Shown piece after piece: positions 35,691 to 44,983 of a stretch of 64,000 nucleotides of DNA (the first letter of the stretch is position 1; the number at the start of each line of letters is the position of its first letter). Under the pieces are notes generated by a model that did not search any database, was not told the DNA's origin, and saw nothing but the letters and a program-made list of their open reading frames with translations. The position numbers were made by a program, and so were the translations under genes. Source of the DNA: Brevundimonas mediterranea (lineage in GTDB: Bacteria; Pseudomonadota; Alphaproteobacteria; Caulobacterales; Caulobacteraceae); the NCBI RefSeq assembly GCF_011064825.1, contig NZ_CP048751.1:3162001-3226000 (forward strand), given 5' to 3'.

Positions 35691-38123
35691 TCAACGCATT
35701 TCACCCTGTCCATAACCTGAACCTCCGAAAGTGGCGAGGTTTAGGCGTATATAGACGCCGTCCGACGGTCCGCTGGCCCGCACGCGTGTATTGTCGCGGC
35801 GATATCCGAACTCGACGCGGAAACAGTCGTCGTCGAACAGCACGCCGACCTCCTGACGGGTGATGACGTTCCGTTCGAGATCGGCGATGCCCGTGACGGC
35901 GACGCCCCAGTCGCCATAGACGAACTGTTGTCCCGAAAGCTGGACGAATTCGTAGTTTCGATTCTGATCGCCGGACAAGGGATTGGATCGATCGACGATA
36001 TAGCTGACGGACGCGAGATTTCGGCGTCCCCAGCGGCCGTCCACTGCGGCCTCGGCGCGACGAATGTCGCCGGACCCGTCAATGGTGGCGTGACCCCAGC
36101 TGCGAATTCGGTCGGAAGGAGAGAAACTGCCCTGCACCACCCAGTCCGACGCCGAGGACGCAAGACCGGTCGGATCGTAAAGCGCGCCGGTCGTGCTGTC
36201 CGGCACAGTGGTGCGGAAGGCGTCTTCGTCATCGGCGCGATAGCTTCGGCCGACGAACAGGCTGGCGCTACGGCCTTCGGACCAGCGAACCGTCGCACGA
36301 CCGCCGGCCGTGACCCGCGATCCGCCCTCGACCAGATCGTATCCGGAGAAGCGATCCATGCGGAACAACGATGACTCGTCCAACTCGATGACCTGCGAAT
36401 CCTCGTTCGGGATGCGGGGATCTATGTCGGCCTTGTTGGAAACCGAAACCTGTAGGACCGGCTCGAGGATGATGTCCGCGCGCTGGGTGCGTTTGATCAA
36501 CGGGTAGCTGACATCGACCCCGGCGCTGAAGCGTGTGCGGCTGAGCGACTCGTCGCTGTCGACCCCCATCATCGGCGGCAGATCGGACAGGGAGTAGAGA
36601 TCGACCCTCGCGTCGACAAACGGCTCGACCCGCAGACCCAGGCCAGTGATGAAGGTTCGACGCCATTCCGCCTGGGCGGTCACTCGCCGGCTATCCACGC
36701 CGGACAAGCCCGTCGTCACCGCCGGCACGATGTCAGGGTTCAGGATCGGCGTGCCGACGAAATTATCGCGGTACAGCGAAACCGCCGATCCCTTCAGCCG
36801 CAGTCGACCGCCGAAGACGTAGCCTGCGGGTTCCCAGCGCGCATCGATCAGCGGCGCGACCAGGGGCAGATCGTCGTCCTCCTCGAACACCTTGAAACCG
36901 GAGGCGTCGCGGAAGTCGTTGGCCTCGAACGCGGGGTCCAGCCGCAGGCTCTGAATGGAGAAGGCGGCGACCGAAACATAGGATTGCTCGGTCTGACGCT
37001 CGGCGTAGATCTGGCTGATCAGCCGACGACGGTCACCGTAATACAGCCCGTTGTCCTGATAGGTGTTGCGCACGTCATACCGGTCGAACAGGGTCTTGTC
37101 GGACGTGCGCTCCGCCGTGAAGCCGAAACGCCAGGGGCCGTCAGGATCGTATTCGCCGTGGGACAGCAGATAGCTGCGGTGTTCCTTGTCGCCGAAACGG
37201 ACGTTGCTTTCATAGGCGCCGTCGCCGTTCAGGTCGAAATCGCCGAAATTGCGTTCGTAGGTGTAGCCGCCGCGCGCAAAGATCGAAGCGTTCACGAACC
37301 GGCGGCGCCATTGCAGGTTCAGCAGCGGCGCGACGCGCGTGTTGATCTGCGGACTGATGAGCCAGTCCTCGGACGGCGACACGACGTGAAGATAGGGAGC
37401 CTCGATCGAGACGCCCCGGCCTTCATCATAGTTGATGATCGGCACCAGCAAGCCAGACGCCCGTTTCACCGTAGGGTCGGGGTGGGCGAAAAACGGGGTG
37501 TAGAAGACCGGGACGCCGCCGACCCGGAAGATGGCGTTGCGATAGATGACGGCGCGCAGGGCTTCGTCCTGGACCACCTTTTCCGCCTGGATCGAGATGC
37601 TGGGCCGTTTGGGACCGTTTGCATCACAGATCGGGCAGGGGGTGAAAATGGCGTAGTTCAGTTCATTGACGTTTTCGCTCCGCCGAACCGCCGTCGCCGC
37701 CATCAGACTGGCGCCGTTCTCGAACCGTGTCGCGAAATCGACCGCTATGGCCGCCTTCAGGTCGCGATCGGTTTCCAGATGGCTGGCGTAGACGATGGTC
37801 CCATCCGCCGACACGGCTTCGACGCGCCCGCTGGCCGAGGCGGCGCCGCTGGACAGGTCATAGGCGAGGTTGTCGCCACGCAGCACATTGCCGTCTGCGC
37901 GCAGATAGACCCGGTCGCCGCCGTTGCTTTCGGCGGTGATCAGATCGCCGGTGCGGCTGGTGCTGGCGGCGTCGACATAGACGGCGCCTTGAGGCAGGCC
38001 GTCCGAGGCGGGCGTCGTCTGCGCTGCGGCGACACCGGCGAAGGGGACGCAGACGAACAGGGCCGCGCCGGCCAGAAGCCGCGCCCGGAAGGCTTTCGAA
38101 CGCTGATCGCGATCACCCTGCAT
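35691..38123 (-). CDS. lptD: LPS-assembly outer membrane protein LptD
   Basis: Forms the outer-membrane barrel that inserts lipopolysaccharide into the outer leaflet. The 810-aa precursor has a signal peptide (to about VAAAQ), an N-terminal OstA/LptA-like jellyroll (about 45-200) and a large 26-strand-type barrel with many alternating hydrophobic strands. Two Cys in TPCPICDANG and one in DDDCFRVEFGYRRDN may form the inter-domain disulfides. It lies 33 bp after lptG and before surA, its chaperone. Confidence 0.95.
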   Translation of the reverse strand: MQGDRDQRSKAFRARLLAGAALFVCVPFAGVAAAQTTPASDGLPQGAVYVDAASTSRTGDLITAESNGGDRVYLRADGNVLRGDNLAYDLSSGAASASGRVEAVSADGTIVYASHLETDRDLKAAIAVDFATRFENGASLMAATAVRRSENVNELNYAIFTPCPICDANGPKRPSISIQAEKVVQDEALRAVIYRNAIFRVGGVPVFYTPFFAHPDPTVKRASGLLVPIINYDEGRGVSIEAPYLHVVSPSEDWLISPQINTRVAPLLNLQWRRRFVNASIFARGGYTYERNFGDFDLNGDGAYESNVRFGDKEHRSYLLSHGEYDPDGPWRFGFTAERTSDKTLFDRYDVRNTYQDNGLYYGDRRRLISQIYAERQTEQSYVSVAAFSIQSLRLDPAFEANDFRDASGFKVFEEDDDLPLVAPLIDARWEPAGYVFGGRLRLKGSAVSLYRDNFVGTPILNPDIVPAVTTGLSGVDSRRVTAQAEWRRTFITGLGLRVEPFVDARVDLYSLSDLPPMMGVDSDESLSRTRFSAGVDVSYPLIKRTQRADIILEPVLQVSVSNKADIDPRIPNEDSQVIELDESSLFRMDRFSGYDLVEGGSRVTAGGRATVRWSEGRSASLFVGRSYRADDEDAFRTTVPDSTTGALYDPTGLASSASDWVVQGSFSPSDRIRSWGHATIDGSGDIRRAEAAVDGRWGRRNLASVSYIVDRSNPLSGDQNRNYEFVQLSGQQFVYGDWGVAVTGIADLERNVITRQEVGVLFDDDCFRVEFGYRRDNTRVRASGPSDGVYIRLNLATFGGSGYGQGEMR

Positions 38124-38156
38124 GAACCATCCGTCTGTCTTGAGCGAGGCGCTCGC

Positions 38157-39293
38157 TTAGCCGTCTTCGGTATAGAACAGCAAGGTGAAGGCGGCGAGCG
38201 CCGTCAATATCGGCGGCAACCAGGCCGCCACGAAGGGGGGCACCACCTCGGCCGATCCCATGGCGGACGAAAACTGGTTCAGGAAGAAGAAGGCGAAGCC
38301 CAGGACCACGGCCGCCACGCTCATCTTCGCCAGGTCGCCCAGACGCATCAGTCGCAACGAAAACGCCGCCGCCAGGATCGACATGGCCGCGAACACCAGG
38401 GGGGTGACCAGCAACTGCTGGAAGCGCAGGCGATAGGCGGTGGAGGCGAAGCCAGCGTCCTCGATTCGCTTGATCTGATTCGGCAATGACCAGAAGGGCG
38501 TCGATTGGGGGCGGGCGAACCGCTCGAAGGCCTCTTCATCCGCCAGGCTGGAGAGGAGGTCGAGGCTGGAATAGGTCACGGCGCGCTGGCCGATGCTGGC
38601 GCCCACCGCATCGGTTAACCGCCAGCGGCCGGCGCTGAGAGCGGCGGACCGGGCGTCGATCCGTTCCGAAAAGTCCCGGTTGCCCTCTGCATCGGTCGTG
38701 TAGATGAAGAAGGTGACATCCAGCAGCCGGGCGTTGGCGCGGTCCTGCCGCCCGGCGCGAATGATCATCTGCCTCTGGTCGTCGCCCTCGCGCAGCCAGA
38801 TGGCGTCGTTGGAACTGGCGCCGGGGGCTGTTCCGGAGATGCGCGCCCGTTCGCGCTGCCACAGCCCGTCGCCGGCCGAAGCGAGCGGACCCAGAACGGT
38901 CACGGTCAGAACTCCCAGGACCAGGGCCATGCCTGCAGCCGGCAGCACGAACCGCCAGGCCGAAACGCCCGCCGCCCGCATGGCCACCAGTTCGCTGCGC
39001 CGATTCAGGCCGATATAGGCGGCCAAGGTTCCGAACAGGAAGACGAAGGGCAGAAGCTGAACGATCACCGACGGCGATTTCAGGGCTACGAGGCCCAGGA
39101 TACGCAGGGCGGACAGGTCCTGATCCGAACCCACGCCGCGCGACACCTCGACGAAGTCGATGAGCATGACCAGGGCGGAGATCACGGCCAGGGCCACGCC
39201 CAGGGAACGAAGCTGCTGGATCAGCACATAGCGTTCGATCCGCCCCAGCCGAGGCAGACGCAATCGGGAAGGCGAGAGAAGGGCCAGGGTCAT
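38157..39293 (-). CDS. lptG: LPS export ABC transporter permease LptG
   Basis: A 378-aa inner-membrane permease that, with LptF and the ATPase LptB, extracts LPS from the inner membrane. It has the YjgP/YjgQ pattern: two N-terminal helices (IERYVLIQQLRSLGVALAVISALVMLIDF), a large periplasmic jellyroll, and four C-terminal helices. ATG at 39293 overlaps the lptF stop (ATGA). Confidence 0.94.
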   Translation of the reverse strand: MTLALLSPSRLRLPRLGRIERYVLIQQLRSLGVALAVISALVMLIDFVEVSRGVGSDQDLSALRILGLVALKSPSVIVQLLPFVFLFGTLAAYIGLNRRSELVAMRAAGVSAWRFVLPAAGMALVLGVLTVTVLGPLASAGDGLWQRERARISGTAPGASSNDAIWLREGDDQRQMIIRAGRQDRANARLLDVTFFIYTTDAEGNRDFSERIDARSAALSAGRWRLTDAVGASIGQRAVTYSSLDLLSSLADEEAFERFARPQSTPFWSLPNQIKRIEDAGFASTAYRLRFQQLLVTPLVFAAMSILAAAFSLRLMRLGDLAKMSVAAVVLGFAFFFLNQFSSAMGSAEVVPPFVAAWLPPILTALAAFTLLFYTEDG

Positions 39294-40426
39294 GCGAATC
39301 TCGCGCGCAGCCGGTCGATGACCGGCGACTTTCGGCGCTTGCGGGGCTTGAGGGCGCGGAACAGCAGCCGCACGGCCGCTGCGACGACGATCAGGGGCGC
39401 CAGATACTGCAGGATGTTCATCCACGGGTTCCAGGCGCTGGCGGCCACCAGTCCGTAGCCGATCACCCGGACCAAAAGGAAGACGCCCGCCGCCTTGGCG
39501 ATCCGAAGCGAATAGCCGGTGCGGCTGAACGATCCGCCCATGATGGCGGCCAGGGCCATGGCCATGGCGACAAGGGCGTAGAGCGGGGCGGCGATGCGGG
39601 CGTGGGCCTCGGCCAGCAGTTCGCCGCGCGAGCCGGCGGTCTCCAGCACGCGAGGCGAGGGGGTCAACAACTGACGAAGATAGAGGTCGGCCGGCTTGTA
39701 GCGAATCTGCTCGGTCACGCCGGAGAACTGGCCCAGGGGGAAGTCGTATCTGTCGAAGGACAGGGTCTCGAGCACGCCGCGCGACGAATATTTCTGCCAG
39801 GAACCGTCGATCATGGTGAGAACCGGCTCATTGGCGGCGTCACGACCGAAACGCGCCTCGGCGGCGCTCCAGTTCTGGGTCGACTTGCCGTCATCGAGGT
39901 AGACGAACAGGTTTTTCAGAAGGCCGTTCTGTTCGATCTGCTGGACATAGACGGTCAAGCCGTCCGGTCCCTGGACGAACTGGCCCTCCTCGACCAGCAG
40001 GGCCGCCAGGTCCGTGCGAATGGCGAAAGCCTGGTTGCGGGCTTCACGCTGGGCCCACGGCTGGGCGAACAGGGTCATCACGAGATTCAGAATCAGCACG
40101 AGGAACGCCAGTCGCGCCGCGGGCGAGATCACCTGCCATCGCGTCATTCCGCCGGCGAAGGCCGCCGTCAGTTCCTGCTCGCGCTGCATTCGGGTCAGGG
40201 CGATGAGGGCGCCGACGAACAGACCGATCGGCAGGATGACCGCCAGCAGCTGAGGCAGGGCCAGCAGGGTCAGTTTCACCATGACCCACACGCTCTGGCC
40301 GCGTTCGACAATGACTTCCAGTTGGTCGAGGCTTTGGCTCAGAATCCCGATTCCAGCCAAGGAAGCGCAGGCCGCAACCACGGGCAGCGAGATCTGGCGG
40401 AAAAGGTATCTTTGAATCAGGGTCAT
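39290..40426 (-). CDS. lptF: LPS export ABC transporter permease LptF
   Basis: A 378-aa partner of LptG with the same architecture: the N-terminal coupling segment MTLIQRYLFRQI, helices, a periplasmic beta-jellyroll (about 130-260) and C-terminal helices. ATG at 40426 was chosen to match the family N-terminus. It is the first gene of the minus-strand operon lptF-lptG-lptD-surA-pdxA-rsmA-aminotransferase. It is divergent from pepA over 144 bp, which should hold both promoters. Confidence 0.94.
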   Translation of the reverse strand: MTLIQRYLFRQISLPVVAACASLAGIGILSQSLDQLEVIVERGQSVWVMVKLTLLALPQLLAVILPIGLFVGALIALTRMQREQELTAAFAGGMTRWQVISPAARLAFLVLILNLVMTLFAQPWAQREARNQAFAIRTDLAALLVEEGQFVQGPDGLTVYVQQIEQNGLLKNLFVYLDDGKSTQNWSAAEARFGRDAANEPVLTMIDGSWQKYSSRGVLETLSFDRYDFPLGQFSGVTEQIRYKPADLYLRQLLTPSPRVLETAGSRGELLAEAHARIAAPLYALVAMAMALAAIMGGSFSRTGYSLRIAKAAGVFLLVRVIGYGLVAASAWNPWMNILQYLAPLIVVAAAVRLLFRALKPRKRRKSPVIDRLRARFA

Positions 40427-40570
40427 GGGCGGATGGACTTCGCCCGGTTGCAGGCGGCGATAATGAGGCGCATCTAGTAGCACAGGAGGGCGCGTCCGCG
40501 ACAAGCAGACGCGCCGTTTGTCTTTTTCTTCCGTTGTAAACGCCGGGTGGGGCCTGGCTGGAGTCACTGT

Positions 40571-42046
40571 ATGAAGATCGAGTTCGTCGCTGCCGTGGAC
40601 GCCGCTGAAATTCTCGCCGTGCCGGTTCATGAGGACCGCACGCTCGCCGGTTCAGGCCCGGCACTGGACGCCAAGGCCAACGGCGCCCTGACCAGAGCCA
40701 TGTCCAAGAGCCGTTTCGTCGGCAAGTCTGGACAGACGCTGAGCATCGCCGCGCCGTCGGGTGTGAACGCCGATTGCGTGCTGCTGGTCGGCGCCGGGGC
40801 TGCGGACAAGCTGGACGACCTGGCGGTCGAGGCCTTCGGCGGCGCCGCCTATGCGGCGGTGAAACTGTCGGGCGCCGAGATTCTGACCATCGACGCCTCG
40901 GGCCTGACGCCGGAACAGGCCGCCCGCGTTGGCTTCGCCGCCCGTCTGGCCGCCTATCGGTTCGACAAGTACCGGACCACCCAGAAGCCCGACAAGATCC
41001 CGTCGATCACCGCGATCCGCGTCGTGACGTCGGACCTGCGCGCCGCCGAGGCCGCGCTGGAGCCCCTGTCGGCCGTCGCCGACGGCGTGATCTTCGCCCG
41101 CGACCTGGTGTCCGAACCCGCCAACGTCCTGTACCCGGCCGAGTTCGCCAAGCGCGTCAAGGCGCTGGAAAGCCTGGGTCTTGAGGTCGAAATCCTCGGC
41201 GAGGCCGAGATGGAGACGCTGGGCATGCGCACCCTGCTGGGCGTCGGCCAGGGCAGCCGTCGCGAAAGCCAGTTGGCGGTCATGAAGTGGAACGGCGGCG
41301 AGGCCGGCGGCCAGCCGATCGCCTTCGTCGGCAAGGGCGTCTGTTTCGACACCGGCGGCATCTCGATCAAGCCGGCCGACGGCATGGAAGACATGAAGTG
41401 GGACATGGGCGGCGCGGCCGCCGTGACCGGAACCATGATCGCCCTGGCCGGCCGCAAGGCCAAGGTCAACGCCGTCGGCGTGCTGGGTCTGGTCGAGAAC
41501 ATGCCGGACGGCGACGCCCAGCGCCCCGGCGACGTGGTCGTGTCGATGTCGGGTCAGACGGTCGAGGTGATCAACACTGACGCCGAGGGCCGCCTCGTCC
41601 TGGCCGACGCCCTCTGGTACACGCAGCAGCGTTTCAAGCCGAAATTCATGATCGACCTGGCCACCCTGACGGGCGCCATGATCGTGGCCCTGGGCCTGGA
41701 TTACGCCGGCGTCTTCTCCAACTCGGACGCGGTGGCCGATCCGATCCTGGCGGCGTCGAAGAAGGTGGGCGAGAATTTCTGGCGGATGCCGATCCCCGAC
41801 ATCTATGAACAGCACATCGACTCGAAGATCGCCGATGTGAAGAACACGGGCAACGGCCGCGCCGGCGGCTCGATCACCGCCGCCCTGTTCCTGCAGCGCT
41901 TCACCAACGGCGTGCCGTGGGCGCACCTGGACATCGCCCCGACCGCCTGGGCCAACAAGAGCCCCAGCCCCACCGTGCCGGAAGGCGGCGTCGGCTTCGC
42001 CGTGCGCACGCTGGATCGCATGGTGGCCGACGCCTACGAAGCCTGA
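40571..42046 (+). CDS. pepA: Leucyl aminopeptidase (M17)
   Basis: A cytosolic metallo-aminopeptidase that removes N-terminal residues. The 491-aa protein has an N-terminal macro-like domain and the M17 catalytic domain with GKGVCFDTGGISIKPA, MKWDMGGAAAVTG and the signature NTDAEGRLVLADAL. These carry the two-metal ligands. GNGRAGGSITAALFLQRF follows near the end. ATG at 40571 begins at the family start. PepA can also bind DNA in some bacteria; nothing here shows that. Confidence 0.96.
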   Translation: MKIEFVAAVDAAEILAVPVHEDRTLAGSGPALDAKANGALTRAMSKSRFVGKSGQTLSIAAPSGVNADCVLLVGAGAADKLDDLAVEAFGGAAYAAVKLSGAEILTIDASGLTPEQAARVGFAARLAAYRFDKYRTTQKPDKIPSITAIRVVTSDLRAAEAALEPLSAVADGVIFARDLVSEPANVLYPAEFAKRVKALESLGLEVEILGEAEMETLGMRTLLGVGQGSRRESQLAVMKWNGGEAGGQPIAFVGKGVCFDTGGISIKPADGMEDMKWDMGGAAAVTGTMIALAGRKAKVNAVGVLGLVENMPDGDAQRPGDVVVSMSGQTVEVINTDAEGRLVLADALWYTQQRFKPKFMIDLATLTGAMIVALGLDYAGVFSNSDAVADPILAASKKVGENFWRMPIPDIYEQHIDSKIADVKNTGNGRAGGSITAALFLQRFTNGVPWAHLDIAPTAWANKSPSPTVPEGGVGFAVRTLDRMVADAYEA

Positions 42047-42066
42047 GTTCCGGACGGTAGAGCCGG

Positions 42067-42525
42067 ATGAGCGGCAAGCCCGAAATCTGGTTCTACCATC
42101 TGGAGCGTTCCACGCTGGACCAGGTGCTGCCGACCCTGCTCGAGAAGACGCTCGAGCGGGGTTGGCGCGCCCTGATCAAGTCGGCGCACGCCCATCGGCT
42201 GGACGATGTCGATGAGCGGCTGTGGAGTTTTCATGATGAGAGTTTCCTGCCGCATGGCCGGGCCGATCAGCCCCATGCGGATCGCCAGCCTGTGCTGCTG
42301 AGCGAATCGGGAGAGAACCTGAACGGCGCTCAGGCGCTGTTCATCGTCGACGACGCAGAACTGGGCGTGACGGAAGGGTTTGAACGATGCTTCATCATTT
42401 TCGACGGTCGGGACGAGCCGGCGCTGCAATACGCGCGCGGACGCTGGAAGACGCTAAAAGAACAGGGCGCCAATCTGGCCTATTGGCGTCAGACGGACGA
42501 AGGGCGCTGGGAAAAGGCGGCCTGA
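42067..42525 (+). CDS. holC: DNA polymerase III chi subunit
   Basis: HolC links the clamp-loader complex to single-stranded-DNA-binding protein at the replication fork. The 152-aa protein shows the family pattern: IWFYHLERSTLDQVLPTLLEKTLERGWRALI, HDESFLPHGRAD, QPVLLS and CFIIFDG, with the C-terminal WKTLKEQG...YWRQ. It follows pepA by 20 bp, a common alphaproteobacterial order. Confidence 0.94.
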   Translation: MSGKPEIWFYHLERSTLDQVLPTLLEKTLERGWRALIKSAHAHRLDDVDERLWSFHDESFLPHGRADQPHADRQPVLLSESGENLNGAQALFIVDDAELGVTEGFERCFIIFDGRDEPALQYARGRWKTLKEQGANLAYWRQTDEGRWEKAA

Positions 42526-42851
42526 TCGCCGGGTTCGTGGGACTGGGCCTGCTGGCGGCCTGTTCGACGCCCGTCGCCGACCAGCCGGCGCCCCGCACGG
42601 TCGAACGCGCCCAGCTGAACCCGCCCGTCGGCAGCCGCATGCCGACCGGCCAGACGACCGACATCTGCAAGGCCGGCGAGATGCAGTATCTGGTCGGCAA
42701 GTCCCGGACCGAGATTCCCGTGCCGGTGGATGTGGTGAACCGCCGCGTCACCTGCACGACCTGCCCTGTCAGCCAGGACTATTCGGCCTATCGGCTGAAC
42801 ATCTTCTACAACGCCGACACCGGCATCATCGAACAGGTCCGCTGCGGCTAG
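42483..42851 (+). CDS. I78-type peptidase-inhibitor-like lipoprotein 1
   Basis: A 122-aa lipoprotein. The TTG at 42483 gives a full signal peptide with lipobox GLLAAC and overlaps holC by 43 bp; no ATG is available, so the start is uncertain. The mature domain (CKAGEMQYLVGKSRTEIP...RVTCTTC...YRLNIFYNADTGIIEQVRCG) resembles the peptidase inhibitor I78 family, with an added CTTC motif. It has a paralogue immediately downstream. Confidence 0.7.
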   Translation: MASDGRRALGKGGLIAGFVGLGLLAACSTPVADQPAPRTVERAQLNPPVGSRMPTGQTTDICKAGEMQYLVGKSRTEIPVPVDVVNRRVTCTTCPVSQDYSAYRLNIFYNADTGIIEQVRCG

Positions 42852-42876
42852 GCCGTGACGGACCCCGGAGACGACC

Positions 42877-43176
42877 ATGAAGACCGCCTTCATCCTGAGT
42901 TCCCTGATGGCCGCCGGACTTGCGCTGTCGGCCTGCGCCCAAACGCCCGCAACGCCCCCAGCGCCGGGCGGCGAGACCGCCTTCAAGGCCTGCAGGGTCG
43001 AGGATTACCAGGCCTATGTCGGGCGCAATCGTTCGACGCTGCCCGCCGCGCCGCAAGGGCAGAGCTTCAGGGTGCTGTGCACCACCTGCGCCGCGACCAT
43101 GGACTATCGCGAGAACCGGGTGAACTTCGTCTATGACGAGGCGTCGGGCGTGATCCAGCAGGTGAAGTGCGGCTGA
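42877..43176 (+). CDS. I78-type peptidase-inhibitor-like lipoprotein 2
   Basis: A 99-aa protein with lipobox LALSAC (about C20). Its mature domain is parallel to the upstream gene: CRVEDYQAYVGRNRSTLP...RVLCTTC..TMDYRENRVNFVYDEASGVIQQVKCG. It probably arose by tandem duplication. I78 proteins are small periplasmic inhibitors of serine proteases. Four cysteines in the mature domain (two in CTTC) suggest a disulfide or metal site not typical of the family. Confidence 0.82.
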   Translation: MKTAFILSSLMAAGLALSACAQTPATPPAPGGETAFKACRVEDYQAYVGRNRSTLPAAPQGQSFRVLCTTCAATMDYRENRVNFVYDEASGVIQQVKCG

Positions 43177-43180
43177 GGCG

Positions 43181-44107
43181 TCAGCGGCCGACCGTATCAC
43201 CGGGCCACAGGGGGCCGCTGAACCGTCTGGCCAGATAGTCCATCATGGCCGTGACCCGCGCCGGTCGCGGCCCGCCCCCCGGCGCGACCAGGTGCAGGGC
43301 GATGGGCGCCAGTCGCCATTCGCTCATCACGGTCTCCAGATGACCGTCGGCGACGTCCTTCCAGTAGATGAAGTCCGGCTGGGGAAACACGCCCAGTCCG
43401 GCGCACAGCGAGGCGGTCAGGGCGTCGGAGTTGTTGGCCCGCAACGGGCCGCGCGGCCGGACCGACACCTCCTCGCCCGCGTCGTTGATGAACCGCCAGA
43501 CATCGGGCGTGGACATGTAGGCGTAGCCGAGACAGGCGTGACGCTCCAGATCGTGCGGATGGGTCGGGCGCCCGCGCTGAGCCAGATAGTCCGGCGAGGC
43601 CACCAGCCGGCGCTCGACGGGTCGCAGCCGACGCGCCGTCAGGGAGGAATCCGGCAGGGCGGCGATGCGCAGGGCGCAATCGAATCCGCCGCCGACCAGG
43701 TCGATCACCTCGTCCGACAGATGCAGGTCGATAGAGACGTCGGGATGGGTGGCCAGAAACTCGGGCAGGGAGGGGGCGACATAGGCCATGCCGAAGGACA
43801 TGGGGGTGGCCAGCCGCACGAGGCCGCGCGGCGTCACCGACATGTCCAGGGCCTCCGACACCGCTCCCTCGGCCTCGGCCAGCATCAGGCCCGCGCGCGC
43901 CGCCAGGGTCCGACCCGCGTCGGTCAGGGAGAAGCGGCGCGAGGTCCGGTGCAGCAGGGTGGTCTTCAGCTGCTGCTCCAGCCGTGTAACCGCCTTGGAC
44001 ACGGTCGCCTTGGACATTCCCATTACGTCGGCCGCGCCGGAAAAGGACTGGGCCTCCGCCACCTTGGCGAAGATGGCCATGGCCTCGAGGTCGGGCAGGC
44101 GGGACAT
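43181..44107 (-). CDS. LysR-family transcriptional regulator
   Basis: A 308-aa regulator with an N-terminal winged helix-turn-helix (FAKVAEAQSFSGAADVMGMSKATVSKAVTRLE) and a periplasmic-binding-like effector domain. It is divergent from a pirin-family gene with a 117-bp intergenic region that carries a LysR-type palindrome, so it likely controls that gene and itself. The effector is unknown. Confidence 0.92.
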   Translation of the reverse strand: MSRLPDLEAMAIFAKVAEAQSFSGAADVMGMSKATVSKAVTRLEQQLKTTLLHRTSRRFSLTDAGRTLAARAGLMLAEAEGAVSEALDMSVTPRGLVRLATPMSFGMAYVAPSLPEFLATHPDVSIDLHLSDEVIDLVGGGFDCALRIAALPDSSLTARRLRPVERRLVASPDYLAQRGRPTHPHDLERHACLGYAYMSTPDVWRFINDAGEEVSVRPRGPLRANNSDALTASLCAGLGVFPQPDFIYWKDVADGHLETVMSEWRLAPIALHLVAPGGGPRPARVTAMMDYLARRFSGPLWPGDTVGR

Positions 44108-44123
44108 GGCGGCCTCTGCGTTG

Positions 44124-44138
44124 GAAACGATGAGTTTC
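44124..44138. promoter_or_regulatory. LysR-type operator
   Basis: GAAAC-gatga-GTTTC (44124-44138), a short palindrome of the T-N11-A class midway between the LysR gene and the pirin gene. Confidence 0.5.
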
Positions 44139-44224
44139 AGGTGTTTCTATTTCTGTTCGGTCGTCGATCTCTATCTTGGCGTCAAGTCAATGACGCCGGG
44201 ACGGCCCGGCTTGAGGATGGACCG

Positions 44225-44923
44225 ATGATCGAGCGCAGACCTTTTGAATCGCTGGGCGGCGCCAACCATGGCTGGCTGAACGCCAAACATCACTTCTCCT
44301 TCGCCAACTATTATGATCCCAAGCGGATGAGCTGGGGCAATCTGCGGGTCTGGAACGACGACGAGATCGCCGCCGGATCCGGCTTCCCGCCCCACCCGCA
44401 CGCCGACATGGAGATCATCACCTATGTCCGCGACGGGGCCATCACTCACGAGGACAGCCTGGGCAACAAGGGCCGCACCGTGGCCGGGGACGTCCAGGTG
44501 ATGAGCGCCGGCACCGGAATCCGCCACGCCGAATACAACGCCGAGCCGGAGCTGACCCGGATCTTCCAGATCTGGATCGAGCCGACCAAGCGCGGCGAGG
44601 CGCCCAGCTGGGGTTCCAAGCCCTTCCCCAAGGGCGAGCGTTCGGGACAGTTCGTGGTCCTGGCCTCGGGCTTTGAAGGCGACACGGAAGCTCTGCCGAT
44701 CCGCACCGATGCGCGGATCGTGGCGGCGACGCTGAACGCCGGCGACAGCGCCGACTATGCGTTGGGATCGAACCGGCGGGCCTATCTGGTGCCAGCCAAG
44801 GGCGAGATCGAGGTCAATGGCGTTCGTCTGAACGCCCGCGACGGCGCCGCTATCGCTCAGGAGGACGTCGTGACGGTCAAGGCGGTCTCGGACGCCGAGG
44901 TCGTGCTGGTGGACGCGGCCTGA
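44225..44923 (+). CDS. Pirin-family protein (cupin)
   Basis: A 232-aa bicupin with the pirin signature FPPHPHADMEIITYV (metal-binding histidines), then GTGIRHAEYN and the C-terminal cupin. Bacterial pirins can act as quercetin dioxygenases or as redox-sensitive regulators. The divergent LysR gene probably regulates it, since LysR-pirin pairs are frequent and respond to oxidants or aromatic compounds. Confidence 0.92.
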   Translation: MIERRPFESLGGANHGWLNAKHHFSFANYYDPKRMSWGNLRVWNDDEIAAGSGFPPHPHADMEIITYVRDGAITHEDSLGNKGRTVAGDVQVMSAGTGIRHAEYNAEPELTRIFQIWIEPTKRGEAPSWGSKPFPKGERSGQFVVLASGFEGDTEALPIRTDARIVAATLNAGDSADYALGSNRRAYLVPAKGEIEVNGVRLNARDGAAIAQEDVVTVKAVSDAEVVLVDAA

Positions 44924-44983
44924 CGACGAACGGCGCCGGGCGGGACGAACCTGCCCGGCGCCGTCATTCGCCCGTTTCTGGGA

